Shown: positions 12,020 through 24,037, numbered from the stretch's first letter. The stretch is 64,000 nucleotides of DNA from Chlorokybus atmophyticus (GCA_009103225.1 RHPI01001037.1:95412-159411), one strand, 5' to 3'. Notes: generated by a model from the sequence alone, not told the origin. A program made the numbers and translations.

Positions 12020-14804
12020 TTAGAGAAACCTCTCTGATACTCGAGTGTTGTGCTCCGCACTCAATCCCTTTAATTTAACGAGATACTCGGGAACGCGTTG
12101 TTGGCCTCGGGGACAGCGAGCTAAGATCGCTTTTATTACGTACCCAATTTCCCCTTCTACTTCGGGCGGTGGTTGTCTTCGACCATCCGTTCCATATTCC
12201 TTCAAGAGAGATACATGGAACACATCATGTATCTTCCACGGAGTGGGTTTCTCTGCAAGCTTAAGTTGATAAGCGACTTCCCCAATTCGCTTAAGGACTT
12301 GCATGGGTCCTAGCCATCGCGGCCACAACTTTTTCTGGTCACGCCATTTCTTAAGCCTTAGGTTTTTCGTACTGAGCACAACAAGTTGCCCAATACTGAA
12401 CGCTACTTCACGGCGGCTTCTATCGGCGTAAGCCTTTTGACGGCTTTGGGCTTGTTGCCATGTGTACCATCATGGTAAACCAGTCGATAAATACAACTAT
12501 TGTATTATAACCGCTTTTGGTCTCTGGCATTCCCTCATTCATATCTATGCCAACTGAAGACCAAGGTTCTTTTAAAATTTGCAAAGGAACTCAAGGGCCG
12601 GCCTTATGTTTATGTGAGGATTTTTTTTTTTTGGCAATAATGACAATTTGCCACATAATTCTCCACATCTTTTGAAACAGTAGGCCACTCAAAGGTCCTC
12701 TTTGCTAACTGAACGGTTTTCTTTTCGCCAAAATGCCCGCGATAAGGCGGGTCATGCAATTCGGAAAGACATGCGCGCCTTAACTCGGCGTCGTTAGGTA
12801 CAACCACTGCGTTGTCTTTATACCATAATTCATTTTCATGAATTAGGGTGTCCTTTTCCAAATTCGCGAACCATTCATCGCTTGGGTATAGTTCCTTTAT
12901 CTTCTCTTCAAAAGGAACTGACCAAATATTGAACCTTTCCGTAAAGGTCACCGCGACTAAGTGGGGTCCCCTACTTATAAGTCCGCCACATTCATTCGAC
13001 CTGGCTTATATTGCCATTGAAAGTCGAATCGCGATAGGAATTCAACCCACCTAGCTTGCCGCCTTGACAAGTTGGGTTGTTGCGGAAGATATATGAGAGG
13101 GTTGTGCTCAGTGATGACCATAAACTTTACCCCTTCCAAGTAACACCACCACCGAGTGAGTGCATGAATTACCGCTAATAATTCTTGCTCGGTAGTAGTA
13201 TAGTTCCTTTCCGCATCAGTAAATTTATCTGGATCAAACGCCACCGGTCTCCCTTCTTGGAGTAATACTGCACCAGTACTTACTATGCTGGCGTCAGTAA
13301 TAACTTTAAATGGCTTTTTTAAGTCCGGTAGAGTTAATACTGGCGCTTGTAACAAGGATTGCTTAATCCTTTGAAACGCCGATTTACAAATTAGTCCCAA
13401 TTCCACTTGGCACCATCACATAGTAACTTGTGTAATGGCGAAGGCATGGTTGAGTAGCCCACCATATATCGGCGAAAGAAGCCCGTAAGTCCCAAGAAAC
13501 GCCTCAACTGAGTCGCGTTGTTTGGTCTTGACCAGTTACGAACTATCGCGACTTTCGCGGGGTCGGCTTTTACCGAACCATTACCGATAATATGTCCTAA
13601 GTAAAAGACCTCTTTCATAAAGAATTGGCACTTCTCAAGGCACGCAAACAATTTGTGCCTTCTCAAGGTTTCAAACACCAACTGTAGGTGATACTCATGT
13701 TCTTCTTCATTCGCTATAGACCAATATATCATCTGGATATACTAGCACAAACTTATTGATAAATGGTGCTAGTATGCGGGTCATAACCGCTTGGAATGTA
13801 GCGGGGGCATTTGTTAAGCCGAAAGGCAAAACCTTATACTGATAATGCCCTGTTGGTGTTCTGAAACCAGTTTTGGGGACATCCTCTGGTGTTATCCGAA
13901 TCTGATGATACCCCGCTGTTAGATCAAGGGCACTAAAAACGTTCGCCTTCCTCAATTGATTAAACATGTCGTCAATTTTGGGAATAGGGTACTTGTTTTG
14001 TATCGTGTTCGTGTTTAACGAACGATAGTCTACGCACATGCGTAGCCCTCGACCATGTGGCTTTAGAACAAAGAGAATAGGTGCCGCATACGGTGAAGTA
14101 CTTGGTTTCATTAATCCTTTTCCAATAACCCACTCAGGTTCTTTTCCATCTCCGCAGATTCTATAGAGTGGTCGCGTCGGGGGAGGCGTCTCATCCTTAA
14201 ATGGGATGTATGCCAAATCTCTCTTTCCGGTGGTAACATAGGAAGTGTGTCTATGAAAAGGTCTCTATTCCTTTGTACCATTGGAGGTAATGTATGCAAC
14301 AGTACCTCCCCTTCTAACTCCGGGGATGATTCTTCTTGGTAACTCACCATTGCAACTACTCGCGCTAGGTTACATTGCGCTACTAAGTAATCGTGAATCC
14401 TCATCTTCGGAGTTCTTATTTTCTAAGAAAAGGGTAGAGTGAATATATGTTCACTCTTTTTAACCCGACATGTTCTTTTCTCAAATTCCATTACCGATTT
14501 GGTTTGACATAACCAACTGGTACTAAGTACCAATTGCAAATTCTGTATTTGCATCATTATAACTTGGCATACTATCATTTATAATAAAGGTATAATCGCC
14601 TAATTGGACTTTCACTTCTACTTGGCCCAAATTCGGTGAATTTACACCGCTTATGTCCGCATACAAGTCCGAAGTGGTTTCTACTTTCATACTTTGGACT
14701 AAGCGGCGATCGATTAAATTCTTGGTTGATCTTAAGTCAACTAAGACTCCTATTTCGCGACCTAGCGCTGTACCTTCCAAGGTACTTACCATTTCTTCAT
14801 TCAC
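12020..14804 (-). pseudogene. chromovirus pol remnant (PR-RT-RH-partial INT-chromodomain)
   Basis: Broken polyprotein of the chromovirus. The protease region (14804-14523) has DLRST where an active-site D-S/T-G is expected. RT spans 14216-13391, with FSALDLTAGYHQIRI and VLPFGLTNAPATFQ intact but the active site reading YPDD, and a frameshift near 13710-13730. RNase H is at 13406-12975 (ITDASIVSTGAVLLQ). The integrase HHCC zinc domain is at 12951-12610 (HDPPYRGHFGEKK...CHYCQ). After the first catalytic Asp region (VFIDWF, about 12500) the sequence jumps to the post-core STKNLRLKKW segment (about 12379), so the rest of the catalytic core is deleted. A chromodomain-like end (EYLVKLKGLSAEHNTR) follows. 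Domain identities are clear; no functional product is expected. Confidence 0.9.
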
Positions 14805-15191
14805 TCGGTAGCTGAGCTCATGTCCATATAACCAGCGACTTCCTATTGAAGGATTCTTCCTTACTTAGGGTACCAACTTCGGTAAAACCGCTTAGTTTAG
14901 GGAACCAATTGCCTTTGCATGTCGGATTAAACACGACTGCCTTTACTCCGGGGTTCTATATTTTATCATATAAATACACTTGTATTAAAGCTCTTTAAGC
15001 TTTGAAGTAGCCCCATGAATTAGAATACTTCGCATATGTGGTTCCAAATCAATCACACTTGGCAGTTGATACATTGCATTTCCCAAACAGACTTCACATT
15101 CACAAGGCAATTTATTACACCATTTTTACTTGAGTTCATTTACAAAAGTCAAAGCTATGGTGCTACTCACTGGCTCAGCTACCCACAAATT

Positions 15192-16451
15192 CTATTTGGG
15201 GCCGGAGGCGCGCCGAGGGCAGTTCTTTATTAGATGCCCCTTTTCCTTGCAGAGGAGCCACTTCCCCTCCTTCATCAGCGCCAATTTTCCAGCTCCAGAA
15301 ATGGTGCGGTTAACATATCCCGCCTTGTTAGCTGACTTTGCCGGAGGCCCTCCCTTCTTGGGTTTCGCTTTCGCGAAAGTGGGCTTGTTTCTCACAAAAT
15401 CGGCCTTTGCCTTCTTGTGATGCGGGTTAGCCTCTTCTGCTTCCTTACCCCGCTTGTTCAAGCCTTTGTTGCGGGCTGTCTCAAGGCACCTGTCAACCAA
15501 ATCATCAAACTCATGACCCTATCATGGGGCCAAAGTTTTCGGGTTCTCGAAAACAACTGGGCAATCTTTCATAGCTTGGGAGAGGCCGGAGGTGAAGCGA
15601 TCCACCTTCTCCTCTCCATCAATACTGCCTCCACTTGAAACAATGCGAGCAACCCAGTAGCGAAATTGCTGGGCATACTCCGAAACATTGCCCTTCTCGC
15701 GCAACTTCTTCAGCTCAGCCCGGGCTTTTGCTACCGGATTAACTGAAGCATAATGGCTTCTCAGCATAGCCTCTAGCTCACTGAAATCTGCCTCTTTCCC
15801 CTCAGCCAGTGTTTCCACCTTGGCTTTCCATAGGGTCTATGGGACATCACCTAAGAAGGTGATTGCATCTGCAACCCATGACTCCACCGGACTCTGCCTG
15901 GCGGTAAAGTAAGCGACTATGGCTTGAAGCCAATTCTTGATACTCTAATCCTTGTCGCCGTTGAACTTGGGAGGGCGAATAGCGAGTTTGCCCTTCCCTC
16001 TTTCTAGAGCAAGAAGTCTGGCCTCCAGAGAAGCTATCTTGTCGCTTATCTCTTTAGCCGCCTGCTCATACTTGAGGACATGTGCATCAAGTACCTCAGC
16101 AATGTCAAACAACAACTTATTGTTCTCAACCACTGTCTTGATAGGGACATTGGATTTCAGAGGACCATGGTGAAGCTCCAGCCTGAATATGCGATGCTGA
16201 TCGCGCTGGAGTCGGCGACACAGCAACTCAACTGCCTCACCATAAGCTTGAGAACCCACTGGTTCTCTCAAGCCATCACGAACCGTTGCCCATCCGAGAG
16301 TCAGCTCATCTGAGCTCGGTACCGGTACTGAGACTGACCGGAGTGTCTCTGGCAGCAAGTTCACCCCGGCAGCGGAGTCCATGTCCATGATGGTAGCTAA
16401 ATCTGGGTTGTTGGTGTTGGCCACAGCTGCTGCGTTGTTGGCATCACCCAT
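15192..16451 (-). pseudogene. chromovirus gag remnant
   Basis: Capsid/nucleocapsid reading frame that starts MGDANNAAAV at 16451. The central part (AMLRSHYASVNPVAKARAEL, SEYAQQFRYWVARI) matches the retrotransposon gag domain, followed by a lysine-rich linker and a zinc-knuckle-like end (CKEKGHLIKNC). The first cysteine of the CCHC knuckle is a tryptophan here. Two in-frame stops (near 15943 and 15838) split the frame. It follows the primer-binding site directly, as gag should. Confidence 0.85.
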
Positions 16452-16512
16452 CCTGGAAAGGAACAACCCAAGTCTTGGTTCACTGAGCCCACTCCAAGCA
16501 CAGTAGATCCAA

Positions 16513-16526
16513 CTGCTCCGATACCA
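16513..16526 (-). other. primer-binding site, Met-tRNA type
   Basis: On the minus strand TGGTATCGGAGCAG begins 2 nt inside the 5' LTR. It closely matches the TGGTATCAGAGC site complementary to the 3' end of methionine tRNA used by many plant LTR elements. Confidence 0.85.
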
Positions 16527-16528
16527 AA

Positions 16529-17597
16529 TGTGAGGCTCTGATTATCTCATTCAGTGAACTAACAGTTGATTCACTTGTAAATTAACCCAAGTGAACTGTC
16601 AACGAGAACTATTCAGTTCAGTGAACTAATCAGCCAAGTGAACTAACCTTATTAGCCGCGGGTGCTTTGGAAATATGCGACATTTGTGCATATAAACATG
16701 CACCCCTCATCACAGTCACCGACTTTAGGCGTGTGAACAACCAATCTCAGAAAAAAGGGATTACTACCCAATTAGCTTTCCTACAACAACTAAGTTGTGA
16801 CCAAGTGAATCACAAGTATACCATCTTAGTATAAGTGTGAATCACTCAGTACCTGGAAAGACTTGATATGGCGTTTCCCTTGAATGGCCTCTCTCCGATC
16901 ACCCAAGAACTCTAACCCTTAGTACCAGCCTTCACTCCAGTAGAGCTCCGCTTGCCACCCACTAAAGACAATTAAATGCCATCTACTTGGCACTGCCCCT
17001 TTTTATACTCCGGGGTTTCTGTGCCTTTGTTAGTTCATTACGCCCGATCGGACCCTCGGAAACTATTATTTTCGAAGTGCCAACGCTTTGTGGTGAACAT
17101 TGGAAATCTATTCCGAAGTTCGACCTCTACTGCGATTCTCCTATGTTCGTAACTCTCAACCTAGGCCGACATCACTTTCGTTCAACCTTCATATACAGGA
17201 GTGAACTAGTAGTGCGGAAATCCCTATGTTGATTTACGGCATGGTTCGACAATCCCTAACCTCGGGAATTGTATTAGGTCGGAGTTTTCGATGGTACCTA
17301 CCATTGTCGTAACTCCGATAGAGAGGTACCTTTTAGGTACTTCATCTATTCCTGCATTCTATACTCAGTGTATTGGCGTATGTCGCTTTAACGCTTTTAC
17401 CTTAATACTTCACGGTCAATGGATTTCATGGTCTTAACGCTGTGTTAAATACCTCTGTAATCTATTAGATTTCAAGGACTCTTAGTCCATAATGGTAGCT
17501 CAATTTCGTCTCATTAACCCTTAACGGTTCAATAAAATCCCAGGTTTTTTCAATTAAGGTTGTAGCCATTAAGCTGTCACGTCAGCCAAGTACCACA
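16529..17597 (-). repeat. 5' LTR of the chromovirus
   Basis: 1069-bp LTR copy with TGTGAG...CCACA ends, adjacent to the primer-binding site and followed at its outer edge by GCACA. Confidence 0.95.
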
Positions 17598-17602
17598 GCA
17601 CA
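17598..17602. repeat. target-site duplication, right copy (GCACA)
   Basis: Matches 10712-10716 exactly and abuts the outer end of the 5' LTR. Confidence 0.9.
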
Positions 17603-17713
17603 CTACGGAGTAAAATATGTGTTAAATGCAATAAGGGTACCGGTACGGTTTTATTTCATTCAAGCCTGATGGCGCAAATGTTGCCTTATAACATGACATC
17701 AATGCATTAAAAG

Positions 17714-17794
17714 TAAGCACCAGACCCGATTACATGCGGCTCCCTCGAAAGTCGCGAGTCTTGGCTGACCCTCGTCCAAGGCGTCGGGCACCAG
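17714..17794 (+). repeat. left terminal inverted repeat of the MULE
   Basis: Begins TAAGCACCAGACCCG and is an exact reverse complement of 23074-23154 over 81 bp. Just inside it is a small palindrome, GTGAACTAACAGTTCAC. Confidence 0.95.
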
Positions 17795-18062
17795 CTTTGG
17801 CGGTGAACTAACAGTTCACTGCCGCCAGCCACTCGCGGCGAAACAATTAGTTCACTCCTGTCATGAATCAAGTGTTCAGGGGCAGCCACGCAGGGCGGCG
17901 GCGGCGGCAGCGGCAGCGAGGCGGGCGACGACGGCGGCGGCGGCAGGCCTGGCGGCGGCGGTTGAATATCTGGTCGCCTTGCTTATAACGACAGTAGATA
18001 CTTGCTTTGATGTTGTAGCGTTTAAGTGGCAGATGGTGTGGCTGGCGTCTGCTTTCCAAGGT

Positions 18063-18538
18063 ATGTACTTGACGGAGCACTGCATGCTTTGGGCCGAGCA
18101 GGTTGTGCGTGCATTGGTTTTGACGCTAAGATGCTGTTTTGTCGTGTGATGTGCAATGAATGTGACTAACAAGAATAACCACATGGTCTGGTGTGAGCTT
18201 ACCACAGTGGTAGCAAGACTGATGGGATGTCGCATACAGTGCGACAAGACACGCAGGCAGACAATGCCGACAATAATGGCATGTGTGATAGAGGTTAGAN
18301 ATGTGCTTGACGTAGCACTGCATGCTTTGGACCGAGCAGGTTGTGCGTGCATTGGTTTTGACGCTAAGATGCTGTTTTGTCGTGTGATGTGCGATGAATG
18401 TGACTAACAAGAATAACCACATGGTCTGGTGTGAGCTTACCACAGTGGTAGCAAGACTGATGGGATGTCGCATACAGTGCGACAAGACACGCAGGCAGAC
18501 AATGCCGACAATAATGGCATGTGTGATGGAGGTTAGAT
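18063..18538. repeat. 238-bp tandem duplication with an ambiguous base at the junction
   Basis: Two copies (18063-18300 and 18301-18538) differ at only about five positions. The single N of the window lies exactly at the junction (18300). The copies carry no convincing coding sequence. This is either a real duplication in the transposon's 5' region or an assembly join of overlapping contigs. Confidence 0.9.
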
Positions 18539-18561
18539 AACTTGCATACAATGTTGTTGTT

Positions 18562-21500
18562 GTGTTAGTCACAGCTCTCTGGTCCACACTCAATACAGGC
18601 CCACCAATTAAACAGACTCAATTAGACACTGCCGAAGCAGGTGTGCCATTGCACGAGGGTGCACGCATTGTGCACCGGCACACTGGTAAATTGGGAATTG
18701 TTCGTTGCGTTGATGCCGAACACATGCGCTACAAAGCACAATGGGATGGTGACAGCAAGCTAGTGCACTCCAAGACAAAATGGGTCCTGCATGCAAACAT
18801 ACATCCTATGTTGAAGGTTTGTACACGCCAAATGATTTGTACCTAGCTGCCGAATGCAAGTTACCTATCGTACATGTTTTGTAGTGAGCACATACTCAAA
18901 ACTCCAATTCAGGCAATCATGTCCCACCCCAACGTGTACATGAACAAGTTGTTTGCATCTATGGACAGTATTATGGGGCGGAGGGCGCTGTGACCAGCTT
19001 GCAAGGCACGCGATGTGCTGTGACCTTCATGGATGGACGAAAAGCTTTAGTAGCGAAAACACACTTGCAAGCTCTTACCCCTCAACCGGTGCAACAACCA
19101 CAAGGTACACAGTTGGGCTTCTTCTCTTTGCAATGCATGCTTTCAACTACTGATCTGAAATGACATGCTCTCCTAGGCCAACTGCTAATGAAGACCGTGT
19201 TGCGCCGTGATGTTGCAAAGTTCCTGGAAGCATACCAACAAGAGAATTGCGTCAACTTGCGCGTGTTGTACAATCCTAAGAGTCGGTATGAGGTGGAGAC
19301 TGAGCGCAAACACTATCTACAGAAAATCACCTATGGTTGCAAGCGCGGTGGTGCTAGATCAAGCACGCGCGATCAACGGAGACAGCCAGTTGCTTCTGCA
19401 AAGTGCGGATGTGGATTTCGCTTGACAGTTACCGTACTTACTCATGAACCGGATGCTGCCATCATAGAGGAAGTGTGCAACCATACCAACCACGTGCCAG
19501 GTATGTTGCTTGGAACACTTCACACCTGCACACCATCAGCGCACCAGTTGGCAGCACATGCGCGCATATGCGCACACCGGCACGTGCATGCGCAGGCAAC
19601 ACACGCATATGCAAGGCAGCACGGGCTCGCCTATCGCAAGGAGGCATGCAAGGAGGCATGCGCATGCGAGCGTGCGCATGCCTCCTTGCATGCACGGGAT
19701 GACCTGTTTGGTTGCATTCAACAGCACATGCACACATGCCCATGCCGGCTAGCAAGGGCTTACCTGATGTAGTGCATCAACATGCCATTGGTCAGCACGT
19801 GCGCGTGCGAGCGTCAGCACGGACTGATCAGCTACATGCAGGTAGCGTTGAGGACTTGAAGTTCTTGGACACTGACCATTCGCTGGAGGAAAGGGTGGTA
19901 GAGCTTCTTCGTTTGGGTCTGAAACCAAAGGAGGTGCAGATTGGTAAGAGTGAATGATGCCAAGCACATGTGACAGTCAGTTTAACGACCTGCAATAACA
20001 CGTGCTTTGTGTGCTAGTGCTAAGCACGGAGGTGAATCAGCACATTGATGGCAATCCATATGCGGATGCGAGGCAGACACTAAGCTATCAAGGCATTCTC
20101 AACTTGTACAAACGACTACAACGAGCAACACGCCTTGACGAGAATGATGCTGTTGCGTCGGACAAGATAGTAGCGCAATTGCCAACGACTAGCGTCTTGT
20201 TCTACACCAACGAAGCATTGACATCACCAGCAAGAGAAGGCCATGTGGTTGTTGGTGTTCAGACACAATTTCAACGGCAAATGTTGCAGATCTTTGGGAG
20301 GGACATAGCCCTGTTGGACGCAACTGGCGGCACCAACAAGTATGGTTATCCATTCTTCACCATGCTCATAAAGGATGATGTCGGTAACGGTACGTACAGG
20401 CTCTTACTTGTGCGAGGTGCGCTTAACCTCAACCCAATGTTGTCATATGACAGGTGTTCCGGTGGCTTTCATGATCTGCAACACAGAGGAGCACTCCGTT
20501 ATTGCCATGTTTCTCAAAGCTATCGCAGCTGCAAGTGGCGTTCTTCCCAAGAACATCATGATGGATAAGAGCGCTGCCGAGATCAAGGCTGTGCAATCAG
20601 TATGAGCAAATGTGCTGTTGTGCTATTTCCACCTCATGCAAGATTGGGAAAGGCACCTGAAGAAAAGTATCCGAGACGCGGGCACGCGCAAGCAGGTGCT
20701 TGCGGACGTGCGCAACTTGAAGCAGACGCAAGATGAGGATGTCTTCAAGCGACTTGCACGAGAATTCTGCTTAAAGTTCGCCAACCAGCCAGCTATTGTT
20801 AAGTACCTGCAAGAAGAGTGGTTGCCTTGCTATAGTAAGCAGTTGATTGCATGAGCCTTGCCAGCAGTGCTCAATTCAACCAACAGTCAGTACGGACATG
20901 TGTACGCAGGCATGTGGGCAGATTGTGGGCGGCAATTCGCGCATCGCAACATTGAAACCAACAACTTGCTGGAGCGGTTCCTCAGAACGTTCAAGTACAT
21001 GTTCATGAAGGGCGTTGTTAATCGGCGTTTGAGTGACTTAATCAACTTCTTGATGAACAAGGTTGTCCCGTTTTACTACAACGAGCGTCGCATGAAACTA
21101 GCTGATCGGACTCGGAATCGACACCTTTGGCAGCAACAACAACACCAGTACCAAGTGGAGTACCTGTTGGGCACAAATGGCTGTATCAGCGTCAAAGACG
21201 CAGCTTTGGGCAGCCTCACTGTGATCAGCTTGTCATCAGACAACACAAGTTACACGTGTATGGTGCCGGAGCTGAGCTGCACATGCAAGGCGTCACTTTA
21301 TTATCATGACCTCTGCAAGCACGCGGAGGCTAGCGCTCGTGCCTGCCATGTCACACCCGATCTGACCAAGGTTGGCGTATTCATGAGCGCTTTAACCAGT
21401 GGCTAGCATAAGGCTACTACTTACATGTGCTTGCAGGTGGCCTTTACCAAGCTTGTTGCTGATGGATGTGTGGACATCGTCGACGAAAAGCTTGGGCTGG

Positions 21501-22627
21501 CAACCTGCAAAAGCCTCCTACCTGCTCAATTGCAGTGCGACATCAATGTGTTCGCCAAGTTTTGCAATTGCATCGCCTTCCGTTACCTCAATGTGTGTTG
21601 CCACTTACTTGCGGTGTCGACCGTGCTCGGTATTAGCAGCCTCGTTGACGGAGGTAAGGTCACTTGCTGCGTGTAGTGCCACACCCTGCATCAATCAATG
21701 CAGCTTACTTCAACAACGCACGCAGAGGTAGATAATGTGACAGAGGCGTGGGCTAGATTTGGGAGAAAGCAAAGAGAAGAGCCCGAAGTTGTACATGAGC
21801 AAGATGATCCTACCTGGGGGTTTGACATCAACAAGGACTGCGGCATCAGCCAGCCAAACACGCAAACACAACAACTACCAGGTGTGGTTGACATGCGCAT
21901 GCTCGTGCACATCATCATCATGACTAGCATGTATGACCAAGTTGTGACTTTGCTTGTCGCAGGTGGTGGAAAAGATGCGTGTGCTGCAACAGCTCATGAC
22001 AATGCCAAACGAGCTTTGCATGCAATTAAATCTAACCCCTCTTATGTTCCCGACGAGCACATTGTTGCCATCTGCCAAGACTTGTGCTTGCTAGCGGACC
22101 GTGTGAGGTCAATGATCCCTGCAGTTCAGCCCACAGCCAAGCGTCAACAGAAACGAGACCGTCGCAAAGGTAGCGACCGTCACTACAAGGCTCTGTTCAA
22201 CGGGCGCAAGATATACAAGCCGCCTGTTGCTGAGCAGGACAACGCTGGTGAACCAAACAAGCCGACATCACAAGAGGAGCAGCATGTGAGAATCAAGAAG
22301 GCCGTGCCTGTAGGCAGGCCGAAAACAGTGATGCGCGGCCAAACTTACACAAGAACAAGTAAACGCTCATTTCCTATGAGATGGCCTCGTGCAAAGACCA
22401 AGTCAGTGCAGACCAAGCAGTCAGACAGCCAGCATGCAACGATGCCAAATGAAGAAGCATGTAGTTCAAAAAGTGGACAACCACAACATGCTACAAAGCC
22501 TCAGCAACATGTGAGCCAGCTCAACGGCAAAACTCACAGCCCACTGGCGGTATCTCCATGGGCAACACGTCCCAACAAGCAAGTTAAACCTACCATAAAA
22601 CCTAAACAACTGTTTGCTAGCAAGTAG
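18562..22627 (+). CDS. MULE-type transposase, multi-exon, probably inactive
   Basis: DDE transposase of the Mutator-like superfamily. Early exons (18562-19090) hold two related beta-rich segments (GARIVHRHTGKLGIVRCVD and VCIYGQYYGAEGAVTSLQ) that look like tandem KOW/Tudor-type folds. An exon at about 19188-19500 has a CGCGF...CNHTNH zinc signature of FAR1/GCM type. The catalytic region (20020-20830) shows LLDATGGTNKYGYPFF, then MMDKSAAEIK and CYFHLMQDWERH, corresponding to the D-D-E regions. Two CxCxnCxH motifs follow: CTCKASLYYHDLCKH (about 21290) and CNCIAFRYLNVCCH (about 21565), both SWIM-like. A basic, low-complexity tail ends at 22627. In-frame TGA codons at about 20602 and 20852 interrupt conserved sequence. 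Exon boundaries are only partly resolved. Confidence 0.8.
19644..19693. repeat. perfect 21-bp hairpin inside the transposase gene
   Basis: Arms 19644-19664 and 19673-19693 are exact reverse complements (GCATGCAAGGAGGCATGCGCA) around an 8-nt spacer. The site lies in a probable intron after the zinc-signature exon. The left arm's GCAAGGAG is itself a local duplication. Confidence 0.9.
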
Positions 22628-23073
22628 GAATTGCTAAGCCGATAAGATGCTTGTAAGTATACTACCTTGTCGCTCTGCGCTTGTGAAGGATCTATTATAG
22701 ATGTTGCTGCTGCTAGTGCTACCGCTGCTACCTGCAAGTTGCTGCTGATGACATGCAATTCAATCATGCATGTTGCGCAGTGTATGTTGCGCACGTTGTC
22801 TACGCAGCAATGCGCAGCCATGTAAGGCGTATGTGCAATATCAGGCGCTCACATGCGAACATGTGGAAAAGAACATCCAGTAGACGCTGACCAGCTATGC
22901 CTCAGCCACCGCCGCCGCCGCCGCCGCCAACCCCGCCAGCGACGCCATTGCCTGCGTATGCCTGTGAGTAGTTAGTTCACCTGTGGAATGAATCAAATTG
23001 ATCACTCCGTCCGCGATCGAGTCGGCGGCGGTAGTGAATTAAGTAGTTCACTGCCGACACTCTGGTTCCTCCG

Positions 23074-23154
23074 CTGGTGCCCGACGCCTTGGACGAGGGT
23101 CAGCCAAGACTCGCGACTTTCGAGGGAGCCGCATGTAATCGGGTCTGGTGCTTA
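23074..23154 (-). repeat. right terminal inverted repeat of the MULE
   Basis: Exact reverse complement of 17714-17794. Immediately inside are imperfect inverted copies of the left subterminal region, including GTAGTTCACTGCCG, and a run of GCC repeats at about 22905-22930. Confidence 0.95.
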
Positions 23155-24037
23155 AAATAATGCATACACATAGATTCTGTGGGCAAAGGAAAATATTGAT
23201 AAATCGCATTCGTGCGACTTTTGTTTTTGTCTGATCTACACTTTTCAACTTTCATGAATCTATTGATGCTCCAATACTTGCGTAGAATATAGTTCTTAAA
23301 TACATTTGACTTGATGCACAATGCCCATGCCCATGGCACTCGAGTGGCTAAAGATGTTGTTCAACAACTTCTCTGAAGCAGCAAAGATGTGCGAACTACC
23401 ATGTAGAGTAGTTCAGAAATGATTACACCTTCACATACAACTATGGCATACACCGCAGCATGCAAGCAGCTTCTCATGTGACATTTCTAATACTCAATTA
23501 TGCATTCAATTGCCAAACCAATCGCCATTGATGAGCACTCCATACTACGCAATGCATACAGCTATGCGGCAGAAGCGGGCACACTGCAAAGGACGGTGCA
23601 CTCAACAACAAGCAGCTGCCATTGCAATAACAAATTCGCAACCGATGCTGCTCTGCTTCTCCAGTCAGCTGTCAAATACAGAAAGCACTGCAGCACGCAA
23701 TGCACGAACTGCTAGGTTGAAAGGGACGTAATGCATGCAACGGGGCATATTGGACACAGGCACTCCACAATAGCAACGTGGAGCAAGCTGGCGCTCGGTC
23801 AGATGAGGTAAACGCTCACTCACTGTGCCCGCATGCAACTGCACGCTCGTAGCGCGCGCTACACGGGGCACTCGGAGCCACTGCGCATAGTTGTCGGTCA
23901 TCATCACTCAGAGAGCCAGCTTGAAACGACACTCACGATGCAAACAACGCTCACACAACAATACCAAAACTACCGGACAGAGTACTCACAACCACGTCAC
24001 ATCACTAAGCCGAGTGCCACGCAAACACTAGGCGGCA
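23155..24037. other. gene-free interval downstream of the p24 gene
   Basis: No exon-like sequence. Short ORFs on both strands have no recognisable motif. The right part probably includes the p24 3' UTR. Confidence 0.55.

Larger units (their letters stand above)
10717..17597 (-). mobile_element. Ty3/gypsy chromovirus, complete ends but defective
   Basis: LTR retrotransposon of 6,881 bp read on the minus strand, bounded by two LTRs of identical length (1069 bp, TGTGAG...ACCACA) and flanked by GCACA. Just inside the 5' LTR is a Met-tRNA-type primer site. Just before the 3' LTR is a purine tract (AAGTGGGGAGG at about 11787-11797). Order on the minus strand is gag, protease, reverse transcriptase, RNase H, integrase zinc domain and chromodomain-like tail, which is the Ty3/gypsy chromovirus order. 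It is dead: gag has in-frame stops, pol is frameshifted and most of the integrase catalytic core is missing. Scattered differences between the LTRs show it is not a recent insertion. Confidence 0.95.
17714..23154 (+). mobile_element. Mutator-like DNA transposon with long inverted ends
   Basis: About 5.4-kb element bounded by 81-bp perfect inverted repeats (17714-17794 and 23074-23154). Looser inverted similarity and GGC/GCC-rich runs continue about 200 bp inward on both sides. Inside is a spliced plus-strand transposase gene of MULE type with DDE and SWIM zinc motifs. The left subterminal region holds a 238-bp tandem duplication. ATGCATT-like sequence flanks both ends, but I cannot define a clean 9-bp target duplication. 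The left end lies only 112 bp from the chromovirus target duplication. In-frame TGA codons in the transposase suggest it is decaying. Confidence 0.88.

Noticed and set aside
17700-17713. 9-bp target duplication of the MULE
   Set aside because: ATGCAT is self-complementary and occurs on both sides at slightly different distances, so the apparent match is ambiguous.
18126-18593. Long minus-strand ORF with internal repeat in the MULE
   Set aside because: Produced by translating the 238-bp tandem duplication; contains the N and has no recognisable domain.
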